Of a stretch of 64,000 bases of DNA, positions 53,158-64,000 are shown piece by piece. Every line of letters begins with the position of its first letter. The stretch's first letter is position 1. This DNA is from Nelumbo lutea (lineage: Eukaryota; Streptophyta; Magnoliopsida; Proteales; Nelumbonaceae): positions 13,016,499-13,080,498 of the forward strand of contig JAKGHH010000006.1 of the NCBI GenBank assembly GCA_022828595.1, given 5' to 3'. Below the pieces are notes generated by a model that did no database searches, was not told the DNA's origin, and saw nothing but the letters and a program-made list of their open reading frames with translations. Both the position numbers and the translations under genes were made by a program.

Positions 53158-53813
53158 TCCATCAACAAATGTCAAAAAATCCTTACGAGTATGTAGGGCT
53201 TAAACAAGAAAATGTATATGAGGGCAATCAAAGGGATGCGAGACCAAGGTTAGAGGGAATTACCACCTCAAGGTAATTTCTTGCTAATTTCACATTGCCA
53301 ACCAAGTTTAATACTAAAATTTATGCTTTGGTATAACAGGAAAGTATTACCTTACTGATTTATTTGGGGTTTCCAAATTAAATTGGCTTTCTTGTGCCAT
53401 TTGGAGGAGAACTATACCATTTGTCTGACATTAGAAGGCAAAGACGTGCAAGGGGTGTGAAGGAGGAGTTCAACTATAGGCATTCAAGTTTGCACAACTG
53501 CATAGAGCGTTGTTTTGGTGTGTTAAAAGCAAGATTGTACATTTTGAAGCTTATGCCATCATTTTCATTGAGAACACAATGTAGAATAATGGTAGCTGTT
53601 TGTGTGATTAACAAATTTATTCGAGACGAAATCAAGAGAAAGAGCATATCTGATGACCTTTTTAATGAATACGAGAACATGAATTTTGAGATAGAAGAAG
53701 ATCCAGTGGATGAAGCTCAACCAGGGGTGAATGTTGATAATGTATCGGAGATGACAAATCTTCGAAGAAAAATCGCAAACCCGTTAGCTGATTCAATAAG
53801 ATAGCCTAAGATA
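53148..53813 (+). pseudogene. PIF/Harbinger transposase fragment (copy B)
   Basis: Repeats copy A (47095-47183 joined to 48066-48346) without the solo LTR, and continues past where copy A was cut. Open from about 53394: GGELYHLSDIRRQRRARGVK, then EEFNYRHSSLHNCIERCFGV and LPSFSLRTQCRIMVAVCVIN-like text, ending RRKIANPLADSIR with TAG at about 53804. This is the C-terminal third of a DDE_4 Harbinger nuclease carrying the last catalytic Glu. An upstream piece (RKYYLTDL) is in another frame. The N-terminal catalytic part is missing. Confidence 0.87.
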
Positions 53814-55935
53814 TAACATGTTTTTGATAATTTGGTTGGTTTTAAGTCTTTAATGAGATATTTTTTGTTAGTTTTAAGTACAATGATTAATGAATTGCAA
53901 CTTTGTTATATTTGGTTGGTTTTAAGTGTGTAATGTAATTCTTCTTTTTTATAAAGTATGCAAGTCAAGAATCTTCGAATGTCCAAATTGTGCATATGGA
54001 CGGGGCAAGATGCAGTTGGCAAAAACAATGGGTTTACTGATGTCCTAGGGGAGTAGTATATCTCTCATCGATTTTGTTTTATTTTATCTTTATTATACAA
54101 GGAATTTCATAATCATACATTTTTTATTTTTCACAGGCACACGAAAATGACGTTATATGGGTTGACCAGTTCATCCCTCCTAATAGTGTTAGACATGTTA
54201 GACATGTTGAGGTGCGACAATAACCAGTTACTTGTGGATGTTGCTTTTTATGACGTGTATTGGATTCTTATTATTTTACTTGTTTTGATCTTTAAGTAGT
54301 CAACAATTATTAAATGATGGACAATAGAAGACATTTGTGTATAATTATTTTTTTAGTACTCTTACTTATGTTTGAGGACTTGTAACAATACTTTATATGT
54401 ATATGAATCTTAAGATTCAATAGCTATCCAAGCGTTATTTCTGTTTTTTAGAATAAAAACTTGATGTGATGAACAAAGTATCAAACACTATTTATTATTC
54501 CTCGATAACCAGAAATTCCATTCCTGTTCTGGAACAGGAATTTCTCAACCGGACGATGACTATGAAGATTCAAGACAATAAAGGTGTGAGAATATGTCTC
54601 CCACAATGGGCCTATTGTTTGTTATTAATTGGTTTTATGTGGGTATGGTTATGGAAACCCTAAAGAACTCTCATATTCTACAATCTTTTTATGTTTTAAT
54701 TGATATTACAGAATGTTGTAACCCTAAGTTGATATAAAATGGCTCTTATTCAAAGAAAATAATTGATTTGAACCAGTAAGTCCGATCGATTTAATTCAGG
54801 TTAATGCGGATCAAACGGATCCTAAAATTTAAAGCAACTCAACTGTGACGGCGACCATTAGCAATGCACCAAGTCCGGAACGCGGAGGAAGCGAAAGACG
54901 AGGAAGGAGATCAATCCAATGTAATCATTCCTTCCTCCTGCCGTGTCGCAGCCAACTTATAGGCCCTAGTAGTTGTACCTCTTTTTACTCTCTCTCTCGC
55001 TGTCTCCCTCTGAAATTCCGTCTTTCAGTCAGGCTGACGCAGTAGACAATCTCACTCTCACCGTCATCTTAATACTTGTCTCACCTCCGCTTGTAGTGCG
55101 CGGCTGCTCGCCCTCTCAACTGTGGTCGATAGACGATCGGTCTCAACAGTGCAATTCAATTTTTTTCTTGCTTCAAAGAAGATATATCAAATGATGCATA
55201 GAAGATACAAAAATTCTCTTGCCTTGGAAATCATGTAGACGTCATGACACGCATAAATACTCGGTGCAGAAGCCATGCAAAGGACTTCGGCCCACATGAT
55301 CCCTTTCTCGGTTTCTCACCTTCTCCTTTCTCCGTTGAGTGACTTCATGACTGTATTTGAACGGTTATGACGATAGCCTGCTCGTGGGTGGACGATGGAA
55401 ACACTAGAGTTCGACTTCAACCAACCCACACATCAGTAGTACGAAAGCGAGTGCAATCGTAGCGAGCCTGAGCCAACTGCTTGTCTAATAAATGAGGCAA
55501 AACATTCTGGCGCCACAACCACTTAAACCTCCAAAATCTCTCACGTATCCATGCATTTAATTGCTTGTTGGAAATCTAATCATGAGATCCGCCCCTTCCC
55601 CTTTCACTTCACTTCCCTCTCTTTCTCTGTCTCTGTAATGGTTTCTCCCGGCAGCCACGTCTGAAATGGTTTATGGGGTCAGATACCTGCCACACCAGAA
55701 GTGGTCGATTGGAAATTATAGGGTGGTTTATGGGGTCCTGCCATTTCAATTTTCAATCATGGACAACTGTGTTCAAGATCTAGATCCCAATCGGACGGAA
55801 AATTACTATGAATGGGTGCCGGGGGGGGTGTCCTCTTGATTTCTTTGGATCTTGACATACTTCGACAGAGTGATCTGACAATCACTCTCTGCCTTTAGTG
55901 CATGTCAGAGTGAGTAATGAAATCCTATATCCTAA
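53814..55935. other. Intergenic, upstream of the Mei2-like pair
   Basis: 53820-54330 has tandem words (ttggttggttttaagt at 53830 and 53910) and may be Harbinger-flanking DNA. 54840-55300 is GC-richer with short ORFs. 55480-55640 is similar to 59215-59440 (shared tctcacgtat, ctaatcatgagat), probably a duplicated promoter-proximal segment. No coding gene is supported. Confidence 0.5.
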
Positions 55936-55942
55936 TATAAAA
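55936..55942 (+). promoter_or_regulatory. TATA box of the first Mei2-like gene
   Basis: tataaaa, about 90 bp upstream of ATG 56033. It puts transcription start near 55965-55970, downstream of the in-frame ATG at 55898, which therefore is unlikely to be used. Confidence 0.6.
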
Positions 55943-56032
55943 GCCTCGACTCTCTCATCCTTGCAGCTGCAGTTGAGTTTAGAAGTTTACAGTTCTTGTC
56001 ACTCTCCCCAACTCACCCTCTCCTTCTATTCC

Positions 56033-57615
56033 ATGGCTACTGCTCTCAACCCTGAAGCATCGGAATTCGTCCCAGAAAATTCCATGGATGTCCCGAGAAT
56101 CCTTCCTTACTCCCCTTACCAGTCTCCTCCCCAATCGCCCTACTTCTTCCCTTCTTTCCATCCGAGTTACTCGAGTCCTTTTCCGGTCATGGACGCCCTT
56201 CGACGTCCTCCTCATTCTCTTTCTGTCTACTGCAATGATTGTTTCTTTTACCTGAATGACTCCTGGGTGACCATTCCAGCACCGTCACCGGTGATCAGCG
56301 ATATTACTTACTTGGCAACGACGGAGCAGGGCGACAGTATGAAGAAAGTAGGCAGGGAAAGTATCATAAATATGGTCAGGAAGGGGTTTAAGGGTCATGG
56401 TCTCCTGAGGAGAGGAGCTAAGAAAATTGGGACTAAAACCCTTGAGTGGAGACCTAAGTCGGTGAGCGAAGAAGACCGACCGGCTCAAAATTTGGAGTAC
56501 AACTCGACGCAAATCCCTGCACAAAGTGAGGACACGGAGACCACACTTATGATTAAGAATATTCCGAACAAATTGAGGTAGATCTTCACTCTCTCTCTCT
56601 CTCCTGTAATCGTTTTAAACCCATCTGTGTCCCTCTAATGTTTGGTGGACTAGCTAGTTTGTGCTTCCTTGATCTTCAATCTACCTTTCTCCATCCGTGA
56701 ATGGTTTCGCTTTTCTAATTTTCTTTAGTTCTTCTTTCCCATAAATTTCCATGAAATGGATGCCGTTTGTTTAATTTCTACTGACTTGTCAGTTTTGATC
56801 ATTTTGATTTCGCTTGTTTGAACTAGAGATCGAAATTCTGCTTCATTCACACGGTTCTGTATTTTTTAGATGATTTTCCAAATGGGTTTCTGTTCATTTT
56901 GGGTTTTCAGTCGCAAGGAGATGTTGGATTTCCTTGACGAGCGTTGCTCAAAAGAGAGGCAGACGCTAATTTCGGAGAGAGAAACAGAGGATGCTGGTAT
57001 TTCCTTGGCCTACGATTTCCTGTATCTACCCATGGATTTCAGGTATTATTTACTGTCGAAATTCGTCCCGTTCATCCTCAGTTCCTCGTGATTCTTGATA
57101 AAAATTAAAACATGCTCGATACTGGAAATAAAGGATAATACGTTCGTTTAATTGCTGTATTTTTCTGTTAATGCATGCTTTTGTTGTTTGGTTGAACTGA
57201 GTGCAGGAGTAGGTGCAACAGGGGGTACGCATTTGTAAACTTTACAAGCGCAAGGGCGGCATCTATTCTGAAACAGTCAATAAATAACTACAAGTGGGAC
57301 ATTCTGGGTTCCAGGAAAATCTGTGAGATTACTTTCGCAAGGATACAGGTAAAGTCCTTTTGGTTGGAAGAATTTAAAAAGGTGGTGATCCCTACAAGAA
57401 TTCTCTCTTATCCTTCGATCAATTGGCGTTTTTCACAGGGAAAGGATGCACTGATAAAGCATTTCAAGAATTCGACTTTCGTTTGCGACTCGGAGGAATT
57501 CCTCCCTGTCTGCTTTATCCCTGCTCGCGACGGCTCGGGGTGCTCGGTATTGTCATGCACATTTGGCAATCGGATCGAGCCATCTCAGCAACAGATGAAC
57601 GGCCACTTTTCTTAA
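56033..57615 (+). CDS. Mei2-like C-terminal-RRM-only RNA-binding protein, gene A
   Basis: Exons 56033-56577, 56911-57042, 57207-57348, 57439-57615; 996 nt, 331 codons plus TAA, GT-AG introns. The C-terminal half is the RRM_2 domain of plant/fungal Mei2: TTLMIKNIPNKL (about 172), [33 protein letters not shown] with the RNP-1 octamer, KICEITFARIQGKDALIKHF, then [11 protein letters not shown]. There are no upstream RRMs, so it belongs to the MCT-type group (Mei2-like, C-terminal RRM only), thought to bind RNA in meiotic or meristem programmes. The N-terminus has TALNPEASEFVPEN, a match to the PAM2 motif that binds the poly(A)-binding-protein MLLE domain. Start chosen by ATGGCT context, the TATA box, and agreement with gene B. 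Leu replaces the usual Tyr in IPNK(Y/L). Role inferred from family. Confidence 0.9.
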
Positions 57616-58256
57616 GGTCGTCTGTAAATTAATATTCGTTTCGTCTCTCCGGTTATCGTCGGTCGTCCGTCATCTTTAGAGACTAGAACTAGTTTATGTA
57701 GATGGATGGGCTCATGGGCCACTGAAGTTAAGTCGCTTTATTAGATCAGAAATATGAGGGTTTTGGTTGAGGTGATTGTTTCTACCTTCTACTGTGTTGT
57801 CAGCCAACTACAAGGGGGTTGACCGTGGCACCTGGGCTGCCCTTGGGGCTTCCGCGCAGGTGATAGGGTCTACCCTCTAAGTGTAGGGTCGTACTTAATT
57901 TTACCATTTGTGCTATGCTAGACTCTTTAACTATGTAGTATTTGATGGTTAAGATGGTGCTATCTAAATGGAGGGTTGAAGTGTTCAGCACTTGTGAATT
58001 GTGGTTCTTTTTGTATGCTATATTCTATGGGCAATCCCCATGGGCCATGATGGTCCACTGAACCCAGGGCAAAATAAATTTGAGGCTACCCTAAAAAAAC
58101 ACACTGCTTTTGGTAGGGTACCCTATACCAAAGTCGGCCATGATGGTCGACTCATGAAATGGAAAATAAAAATGGGCTTCTCTGCCTTATATCTGGTTCT
58201 GGGTCTGTGTCCGTTGGATGTTCATTCTTTTGGTAAGGTCAGGGTCCACGGGTGTC
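57616..58256. other. 3' flank of gene A
   Basis: The block at 57816-57890 (gttgaccgtggcacct ... tagggtctaccct) matches 61593-61665 downstream of gene B (gtggaccgcggcacct ... tggggtcgacctt). The duplication therefore includes 3' flanking DNA. Confidence 0.6.
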
Positions 58257-58591
58257 AATTGGACTGGATTTGGTCCAATCCGATCCAATCCAGTCTAATG
58301 CGAGTCCATTACAAATGGATGTGGTCCAATCCAGTTCAATGAATATTTTTGAACCATTTTGGGCCGGTCCATTTTAATGTTTGGACCGCTCAATCGGTTC
58401 AAACTCATGTTAATTGGACTGGATTTGGTCCAATCCGATCCAGTCCAATGCGAGTCCATTACAAATGGATGTGATCCAATCCAGTGCAATGAATATTTTT
58501 AAACCATTTTGGTCCGGTCTAATTTAATGTTTGGTCCGCTCAATCTGTTCAAAGTCATGTTAATTGGACTGGATTTGGTCCAATCCGATCT
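58257..58591. repeat. ~152-bp tandem repeat of 'tccaatccgatccaatcc' type
   Basis: Units start aattggactggatttggtcc at 58257, 58412 and (partial) 58562. The units agree closely and are rich in internally inverted ccaatcc/ggattgg words. Similar to 2330-2770. Confidence 0.85.
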
Positions 58592-58698
58592 TTAAGATTG
58601 AAAATTAGTCTATTTTTGTTTATCTACCAAAAGATAAAATGCTGAAAAGACAGCTTATTTTGGGCTTATTTGAGGAAGCACCAAATGAAGTTTCTGGT

Positions 58699-58860
58699 AT
58701 CTTTTGAGTTTTAATCTCACGTAAAAAGACATGTATTTATTAAATATGTTTCCCATCTTTTGCGTTTTAATCTCACGTAAAAAGACATGTATTTATTAAA
58801 TATGTTTCCCATCTTTTGCGTTTTAATCTCACTTAAAAAGACATGTATTTATTAAATATG
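58699..58860. repeat. 56-bp tandem repeat, three units
   Basis: Units start atcttttg(a/c)gttttaatc at 58699, 58755 and 58811 with one or two differences each. Non-coding. Confidence 0.92.
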
Positions 58861-59795
58861 CTTCAGTTGCTCAAATCTTTATGCAAAAACTCAATACCGT
58901 CTTTTGTATATCAAAACTAGGAGAAGATCTTTCAAATAACACGCGAAATGAGCCTAAAACAATTTTACATATCCAAATACCAAATCACCAAAATGCAGCC
59001 TACATGAAAAATCTGCATTCTTCCCAAATAGAGCGGTTTAAATGTTCAACGTGGACGAAGAATTTGGCCAGCCCACGTTAATATAATCTTCTTTTTCTAT
59101 AATCAAAATGAATAAGGAAGTAATTTGATTGTTTTCAGGTTGCATTATTTCGGACAAATGGGACAATGGTAGAAAGAGATCGTCTTTGTCACTCTATTAC
59201 CGAAACCAAAAGCGGAGTCAAATACATTACAACAGTACAACCCAACTGGACGACGAGAACATTCTTCGGAGATCCACAATCTCACGTATTGGATTTTGTT
59301 GCGCCCAGATGATCTCATGCATTAAATGTGGACTGATGTTTCTCGTTCTCTCTCTAATCATGAGATATCTGCCCTTTTCTTTTCCCTTTCTTTTTCTTCT
59401 CACGTCAGTCTCTGTACTCTGTGTCCTCTGTTAAAGTGTTCTTCTGTTTTGCCGCATTTATTTCCTTCCAAGCAAAAAATTTAAAATAAAATTAATAAAT
59501 AAATAAATAATGATAAGAATAATATCAATTTATTATTCAAACCCTAAAAAGTAAACAAAAGATCAGGTTATTATTGAGGAGATTTTAGATTTTAAGCATA
59601 AATGATTACTTCACAAACCTGATTTTTAACGCTTTCCAGCAAAAATTCAAAAGAAAGAAAAATCCCCTTCTCTCACGTTTCCTTCAAAGTTTTATGTACT
59701 CCGTACTAGAAGAGGCTTATGAAAACGAATGAGGCAAACAGAACTCTTTCACGTTTTCAATTTTGGTTTCCTTCAAAGATTTCATCTGCTCCGTA

Positions 59796-59837
<42 letters not shown>

Positions 59838-59907
59838 TTTGCAATTTGAATTTGCATTTACGAAGCTTCAGTTAACTGTCAACACTTTACACTGGGACAA
59901 ACCCAGA
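58861..59907. other. Upstream region and 5' leader of gene B
   Basis: Contains the segment 59215-59440 shared with the upstream of gene A, and a (CT)n tract at 59793-59834 that probably lies in the 5' leader. An in-frame ATG at 59719 would add 63 residues, including a Ser-Leu run encoded by the CT tract; I judge it unlikely. No clear TATA box. Confidence 0.5.
59793..59834. repeat. (CT)n microsatellite
   Basis: CT-rich run, mostly perfect, about 75 bp upstream of the chosen start of gene B. A second CT run (60499-60530) lies in its first intron, and gene A has a shorter run at the same intron position (56588-56604). Confidence 0.9.
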
Positions 59908-60491
59908 ATGGCTCCTCTAAATCCTGAGGCACCAGAGTTCGTTTCTAAGAATTCTGTGATTCCCAACATCTCTTTCCCTATCATTCCTTCTTGTTCCCTC
60001 TACCGACAAACTCCATATTCAACACCCTACTTCCTCTCTCCTCTTCACCACCATTACTTTACTTCTTTACCTGCAATGGCAACTTTTCCTCTCCCTGCCG
60101 GTGCCCCTCCTCAATCGTATGTTCACTGCGTCGACGGAAGTTTCTTCTACAACTCTTCAACGAGCGCCGGGTCGTCTACAGCGCCGGAACAAGCTGTGGT
60201 CTCCGATTACATACATGGTGCAACTGTTCCTCCTAGACTCGCCCGAAGGGTGGTCAAAAATTGCAGGTTTCCGGATGGAGGAACCAGACAACAGAGAAAT
60301 CGAGCTCATCAGAGGCAAGCCAAAGTTAAACAGACCTGGATACCCAAGTCGGAGTCGGTGAGTGAAGAACGCACATCGGCTAGCCCTAACTCAAGGTCTG
60401 ATGTGGTCATCCATCCTCAACCTGTGGAAGGTGAAGGTGCAAAAACCACTATCATGATAAGGAACATTCCCAGCAAATACAGGTATTCCAA

Positions 60492-60531
<40 letters not shown>

Positions 60532-61443
60532 CCATTAGGGTTTTATAATTGAATCGTTTTTAGATTTCACAAACATCTTTGCATGCATCAGGTCCCGTTT
60601 AGAAATGAAGAGAGGAAATTAAACTAGGGGAAATTTGGGAGAAAATGGGTTTTATTTTTTTCAACTTTTACCGTTTGGCCATTTTGGGTTTTTCACGGTA
60701 ACCAACCTCTCTATCTTGTCAAAGTTGCTCTCCATAATTCTATATCGTTTTCGAGTTTGACAGTCGGCAGATGTTGATGAGTTTTCTTGACGAGCATTGC
60801 ATGAAGGAGAATGAGAAGTTAAGGAGACCCGCAGGCGCAGAGGAGGATTCGCCGTTGGCTTTCGATTTCCTCTATCTGCCCATGGATTTCAAGTATTATT
60901 TGCTCTCGTTGTATCATGTGATAATATTCCTTTTTCGTTGAATTCCTTTATGTTTTTTTGTTATGTTTTCGGTAATTTGATGAGCTGATGTATGGGTGCA
61001 GACGTAGGTTGAACAAGGGTTACGCCTTCGCTAACTTCACCAACGCTAACGCCGCATCTAGACTGCACGTCTCAATGAATAAGTACAAATGGGAAGTGTT
61101 CAAATCCCAGAAGATTTGTGAGATCGCCTACGCCAAAATCCAGGTGATTATTACGGAAACTTTAAGATGAAAAGACCTCCCCAGAAAGCCAAATCCATGC
61201 GTTTCATAGCTCTCTCCCACGCGTCTGGATCTCTTCCCTGTCTAATGATTTTCCTCCCTTTCCTCCTTGCTCTGATAGGGTAGTGATGCTCTGATAAAGC
61301 ATTTTCAGAAGTCGACGTTCGTGTGCGACTCGGAAGATTACCTCCCCGTTCACTTTATCCCTGCGCGGGACGGCTCGGGCAGTTGGGTCTCGCAGCGCAC
61401 AATCGGGAAACGAATCCACCCATCTATCCAGGTCGACAGCTAG
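59908..61443 (+). CDS. Mei2-like C-terminal-RRM-only RNA-binding protein, gene B
   Basis: Exons 59908-60482, 60764-60892, 61002-61143, 61279-61443; 1011 nt, 336 codons plus TAG. Exon count, intron phases and the two middle exons (129-132 and 142 nt) match gene A about 3.9 kb upstream, so this is a tandem duplicate. RRM_2 domain: [47 protein letters not shown] (RNP-1), [31 protein letters not shown]. The N-terminus [16 protein letters not shown] is a PAM2-like motif with Ser at the final Pro position. A basic stretch ([27 protein letters not shown]) lies between. Expected role: RNA binding, possibly with poly(A)-binding protein. The family is clear; the function is inferred. Confidence 0.9.
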
Positions 61444-62924
61444 CGATAACCATACAGATTTACAGTACTGAAGGATCTCATGAATGTCAAATTGTGACCA
61501 TGTAGATTTTACATTTAAGTAGTGTTTTACAGTTCACACTGTGTAAGTAGTGTAGAGCCACACTCTTGTGAGAAGAAGAAGAGGAAGAAGGAAGGTGGAC
61601 CGCGGCACCTCGACGGACGGACCTAGACCATGCAGGTGGTGGGGTCGACCTTCCTAAGGTATGTGTGGCCGTGTGGGTTCTGGGTATGGAGGACAGCCGA
61701 CGAGTTCTAACTTTTCGGCTCTGTTTGTTGCAATGATATATTACAGAAAGTACTGTCTTTTCTTGTACTCTGATCTTCTCGTTTTTGTTTTAGGGTCTAG
61801 ATCTATAGAAGTAGAGTGAAGAAGTAGAAAGTAAGCTAGGCCTCCCGTTTAGCTTTGGAACTAGATGCCTGTAAAGTGTCAATTCCAAACTTGGTGGGTA
61901 ATCCCTGGCTAATTATATTTCCTTGAAATTAATAAGATTTGGGGATGGTTGGACGATCGAACATCTGGAAGAGGAATCCATTGCATTCGATTCGAGGGTG
62001 CTAAATTGCTAATCCATTAATACTTTAATTATCACTACCTGTGGAACAGTGGAAGCAAAGAAATCGAGCTTACAGTTGATGGAGTTCATCTGGAGACTGG
62101 AGCCATCTTAAAGGAGAGTGATATATCATGATGGTAATCAGAAATCAACTGCCAGCTTGAGATTTTAGGCTTAGCCACTCTCTCTCTCTCTCTCTCTCTG
62201 AGTGCGGCAACTAGATGTTAGCAAGGAAAGATGCCTGTGCAGGATGTCTACAGGCTACAGCTACCTTTTAGGCTTTGGCTGTTGAACTCCTTGGCGCATA
62301 AGAACGGTTATAATATTGAGTGCCGACTATAAAAACCATGCATGATGATCTGAGCCAACCCAGAACCCTGAACGGTTATAATATTGATCCTTCATGGTTA
62401 ATTTTCTACTGTTCCAGAGTTTATAACCTTAGGTAGGGAAATCTATAATGTATCTGTCAAAGAAATTCGAGTTTATAACCCACCAATACGCGTTGAACAC
62501 GTCACCACTCACCAGTAATGGCTTAACAGGCAGGTTAACCGGAATTAATGGAGGTATTCTCTTAACGGCCGTTTCATTGGTTGGACCCCGCACTAAAAGA
62601 CGAAAAAAACCATGAAAATAATCCTCTAACAAGATTCTGACAAAATTATTACGGCAAAAAAAGAACAGGCGGCTGGTGGCAGCAACATTCATTTGGTAAA
62701 CTTTTGTGTCTAGAAACCAAAGGCAACAGAAAATCAGAGACTCTAAGGCTCCATTCAATATCTGTTTTTCTCAACTTGATTAGGAGACTAATGTGCTGAT
62801 TTGAAGCTTTAGTCGTTTGAAAGTAGAGGTTCCTTTGGATATCAAGCTTCTTGTTTGACAAAGGGAGGTAGGTACCTCTCGTTTTGCAATCATTCAAAAG
62901 TAAAATAAAAGGTCAGGTTATAGG
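61444..62924. other. 3' flank of gene B and intergenic DNA, no gene
   Basis: Contains the block shared with gene A's 3' flank (61593-61665), a CT run (62179-62199), and gaacggttataatattga repeated at about 62302 and 62370. Minus-strand ORFs of 82 and 109 codons (62429-62897) have no motif I recognise. Confidence 0.5.
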
Positions 62925-63816
62925 TGATGGAGGATGATTTGACCCGATCCCTTGAGACGGTTATACGTGGACGTACAAGTTACAGTTAAATACAATGGCC
63001 TGATCGTGAATAAGTAACAAGTCCGTAGGATAGCTCCTTATGTTACAACTTGTCATAGGATGAGCTCGCTACAGCACGAGTTCGAGGACCCCCGATGCAC
63101 CGAAAGGGAATATTTCAAGACAAGTCTATCCCAACTCGCGAGTTAGGATAACCAGCTCATTTTGATACTTAGGCAAAAAAATTGCCTCAAGGGCCACCTC
63201 AAGAAGAATTACCTCGAAGTACCCCCAGGGTAGTTTGCTACAAGGTAGCTCGCTACAAGGCAGCTCGTTACTAAGCGACGTGGCGTTTTCAGCAAGTTTT
63301 TATCTGACAAGACCGTACTCGTCAGATTGCACCACGTCTCTTGACTGGCGGCCCAGTCCTTGTCAGCTCGACAGACTGCACCCACGTCTCTCGACAGATG
63401 GTGGCGTGTCTGCCCTTCCGGGACATGCCACTCATCCGATTGGGTAGTACTCTGCAATGGTTACCTGCACAGTCCTGACAGATAATGGCTGCGATAGAGG
63501 GCCAATGGTGGTGATGCCCGATTTGACAAGAACGCTCATATTTAAGAGCCCCGTGGTCGAAGGGGAAAAGGAATCTTGAACATATCTGAACATTCTCTCG
63601 AGCTAATCTCGAACATTCAGTGATCCAACGCGACCTACATTCTTAGCCTTCCTCGTACTCTTTATTACTTTCTCCAGCGTTCTAACTTAAGCATCGGAGT
63701 ATTCCCACTGGGCAAGTCCCCCGGGAATCCTTCACCGTCTTCTTCTCAAGTACCACCCGTCGCCAACTAGGAGCCAGTCAGCTACAAGCTAGGAGTGCCT
63801 GGATTGCGCGGCATCA
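62925..63816 (+). repeat. 5' LTR of a second Ty3-gypsy element
   Basis: 892 bp starting tgatggaggatgatttgacc and ending ggattgcgcggcatca. It is followed by tttggcgtcgtctgtaggaa, the primer-site region. The end words (ccggattgcg..catca) match the LTR at 48347-49139, so it is the same family, though diverged. Contains gctcgctacaagg(t/c)agctcg-type short repeats (63060-63270). A TATA-like atatttaagag lies at about 63538. The rest of the element lies beyond the window. Confidence 0.82.
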
Positions 63817-63895
63817 TTTGGCGTCGTCTGTAGGAAACAATTCAAAAAAGCCTTCCTCTAAGTTTCTACAATTTCCCTCTGAGAACTTAGCATTC

Positions 63896-64000
63896 ATGGT
63901 CTCCTCTAGCAAACTCGGACGTGGTGCCGACCAAAACACTTCTAGGAAGCAACCCCTGCTCCCCATTGTCTATATCAGATAGTTCACCGTCCCCCCTTCT
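63896..64000 (+). pseudogene. Start of gypsy gag, cut by window edge
   Basis: MVSSSKLGRGADQNTSRKQ parallels the gag start at 49224 (MASSSNAGRGTEANTTEEQ) and lies at the same distance from the LTR (about 80 bp). A TAG follows VYIR within about 26 codons where the other copy reads VCIGQF, so this copy is probably dead as well. Only the first about 35 codons are in the window. Confidence 0.78.

Noticed and set aside
55898..56032. Upstream ATG as start of Mei2-like gene A
   Set aside because: It lies upstream of the TATA box at 55936, and the extension has no counterpart in gene B.
59719..59907. Upstream ATG as start of Mei2-like gene B
   Set aside because: It would translate a CT microsatellite as a Ser-Leu run; agreement with gene A begins at 59908.
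62429..62897. Minus-strand ORFs of 109 and 82 codons
   Set aside because: Overlapping frames without motif or splice context; probably chance.

Overview
This is eukaryotic nuclear DNA, almost certainly from a flowering plant. It has GT-AG introns, TA- and CT-rich microsatellites, Ty1-copia and Ty3-gypsy retrotransposons with plant-type primer-binding sites, an Au-like SINE, Helitron termini, hAT-type MITEs, and genes of plant-specific families (plastid FGGY kinase, Mei2-like C-terminal-RRM-only proteins, OCT-type organic cation/carnitine transporter). I cannot fix the species; a TE-rich angiosperm with large introns fits. No tRNA, rRNA or CRISPR was seen.

Three intact protein genes and one transporter pseudogene are supported. 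(1) Positions 3866-21536 (+): a nine-exon plastid-type FGGY sugar kinase (XK1/D-ribulose-kinase type, 477 codons, all exons open). Its seventh intron is about 14 kb and holds an Au-like SINE, two complete Ty1-copia elements in opposite orientation with 5-bp target duplications, and a hAT MITE. (2) Positions 56033-57615 and 59908-61443 (+): a tandem pair of four-exon Mei2-like (RRM_2) genes with identical intron phases and an N-terminal PAM2-like motif. (3) Positions about 43307-44737 (+): a decayed intronless OCT-like transporter. It lies between a Helitron-like 3' terminus at 45571 and a candidate 5' terminus near 41313, so it may be a captured gene.

Most of 23.6-40.2 kb is AT-rich nested repeat: a CAAGG...CCTTG element (26817-30113) with an 8-bp target duplication, two Helitron-like elements (30280-34837; 35548-38933), a 5'-truncated LINE, hAT elements inside one another, and several tandem duplications. 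Positions 46.9-53.8 kb hold a chimera of PIF/Harbinger fragments and a Ty3-gypsy element. A solo LTR sits in one Harbinger copy, an oppositely oriented gypsy 5' LTR starts 281 bp later, and the gypsy pol breaks off after its RNase H region, straight into a second copy of the same Harbinger segment. A related gypsy LTR begins at 62925, and that element runs off the right edge.

The genes do not form a pathway; they are ordinary, independently transcribed plant genes in TE-rich surroundings. I saw no clear undescribed system. The strongest leads are the possible Helitron capture, the gypsy/Harbinger chimera with its head-to-head LTRs, the kinase gene that stays open across a TE-filled 14-kb intron, and the PAM2-like motif in the Mei2-like pair. 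All repeat boundaries and alignments were made by eye.
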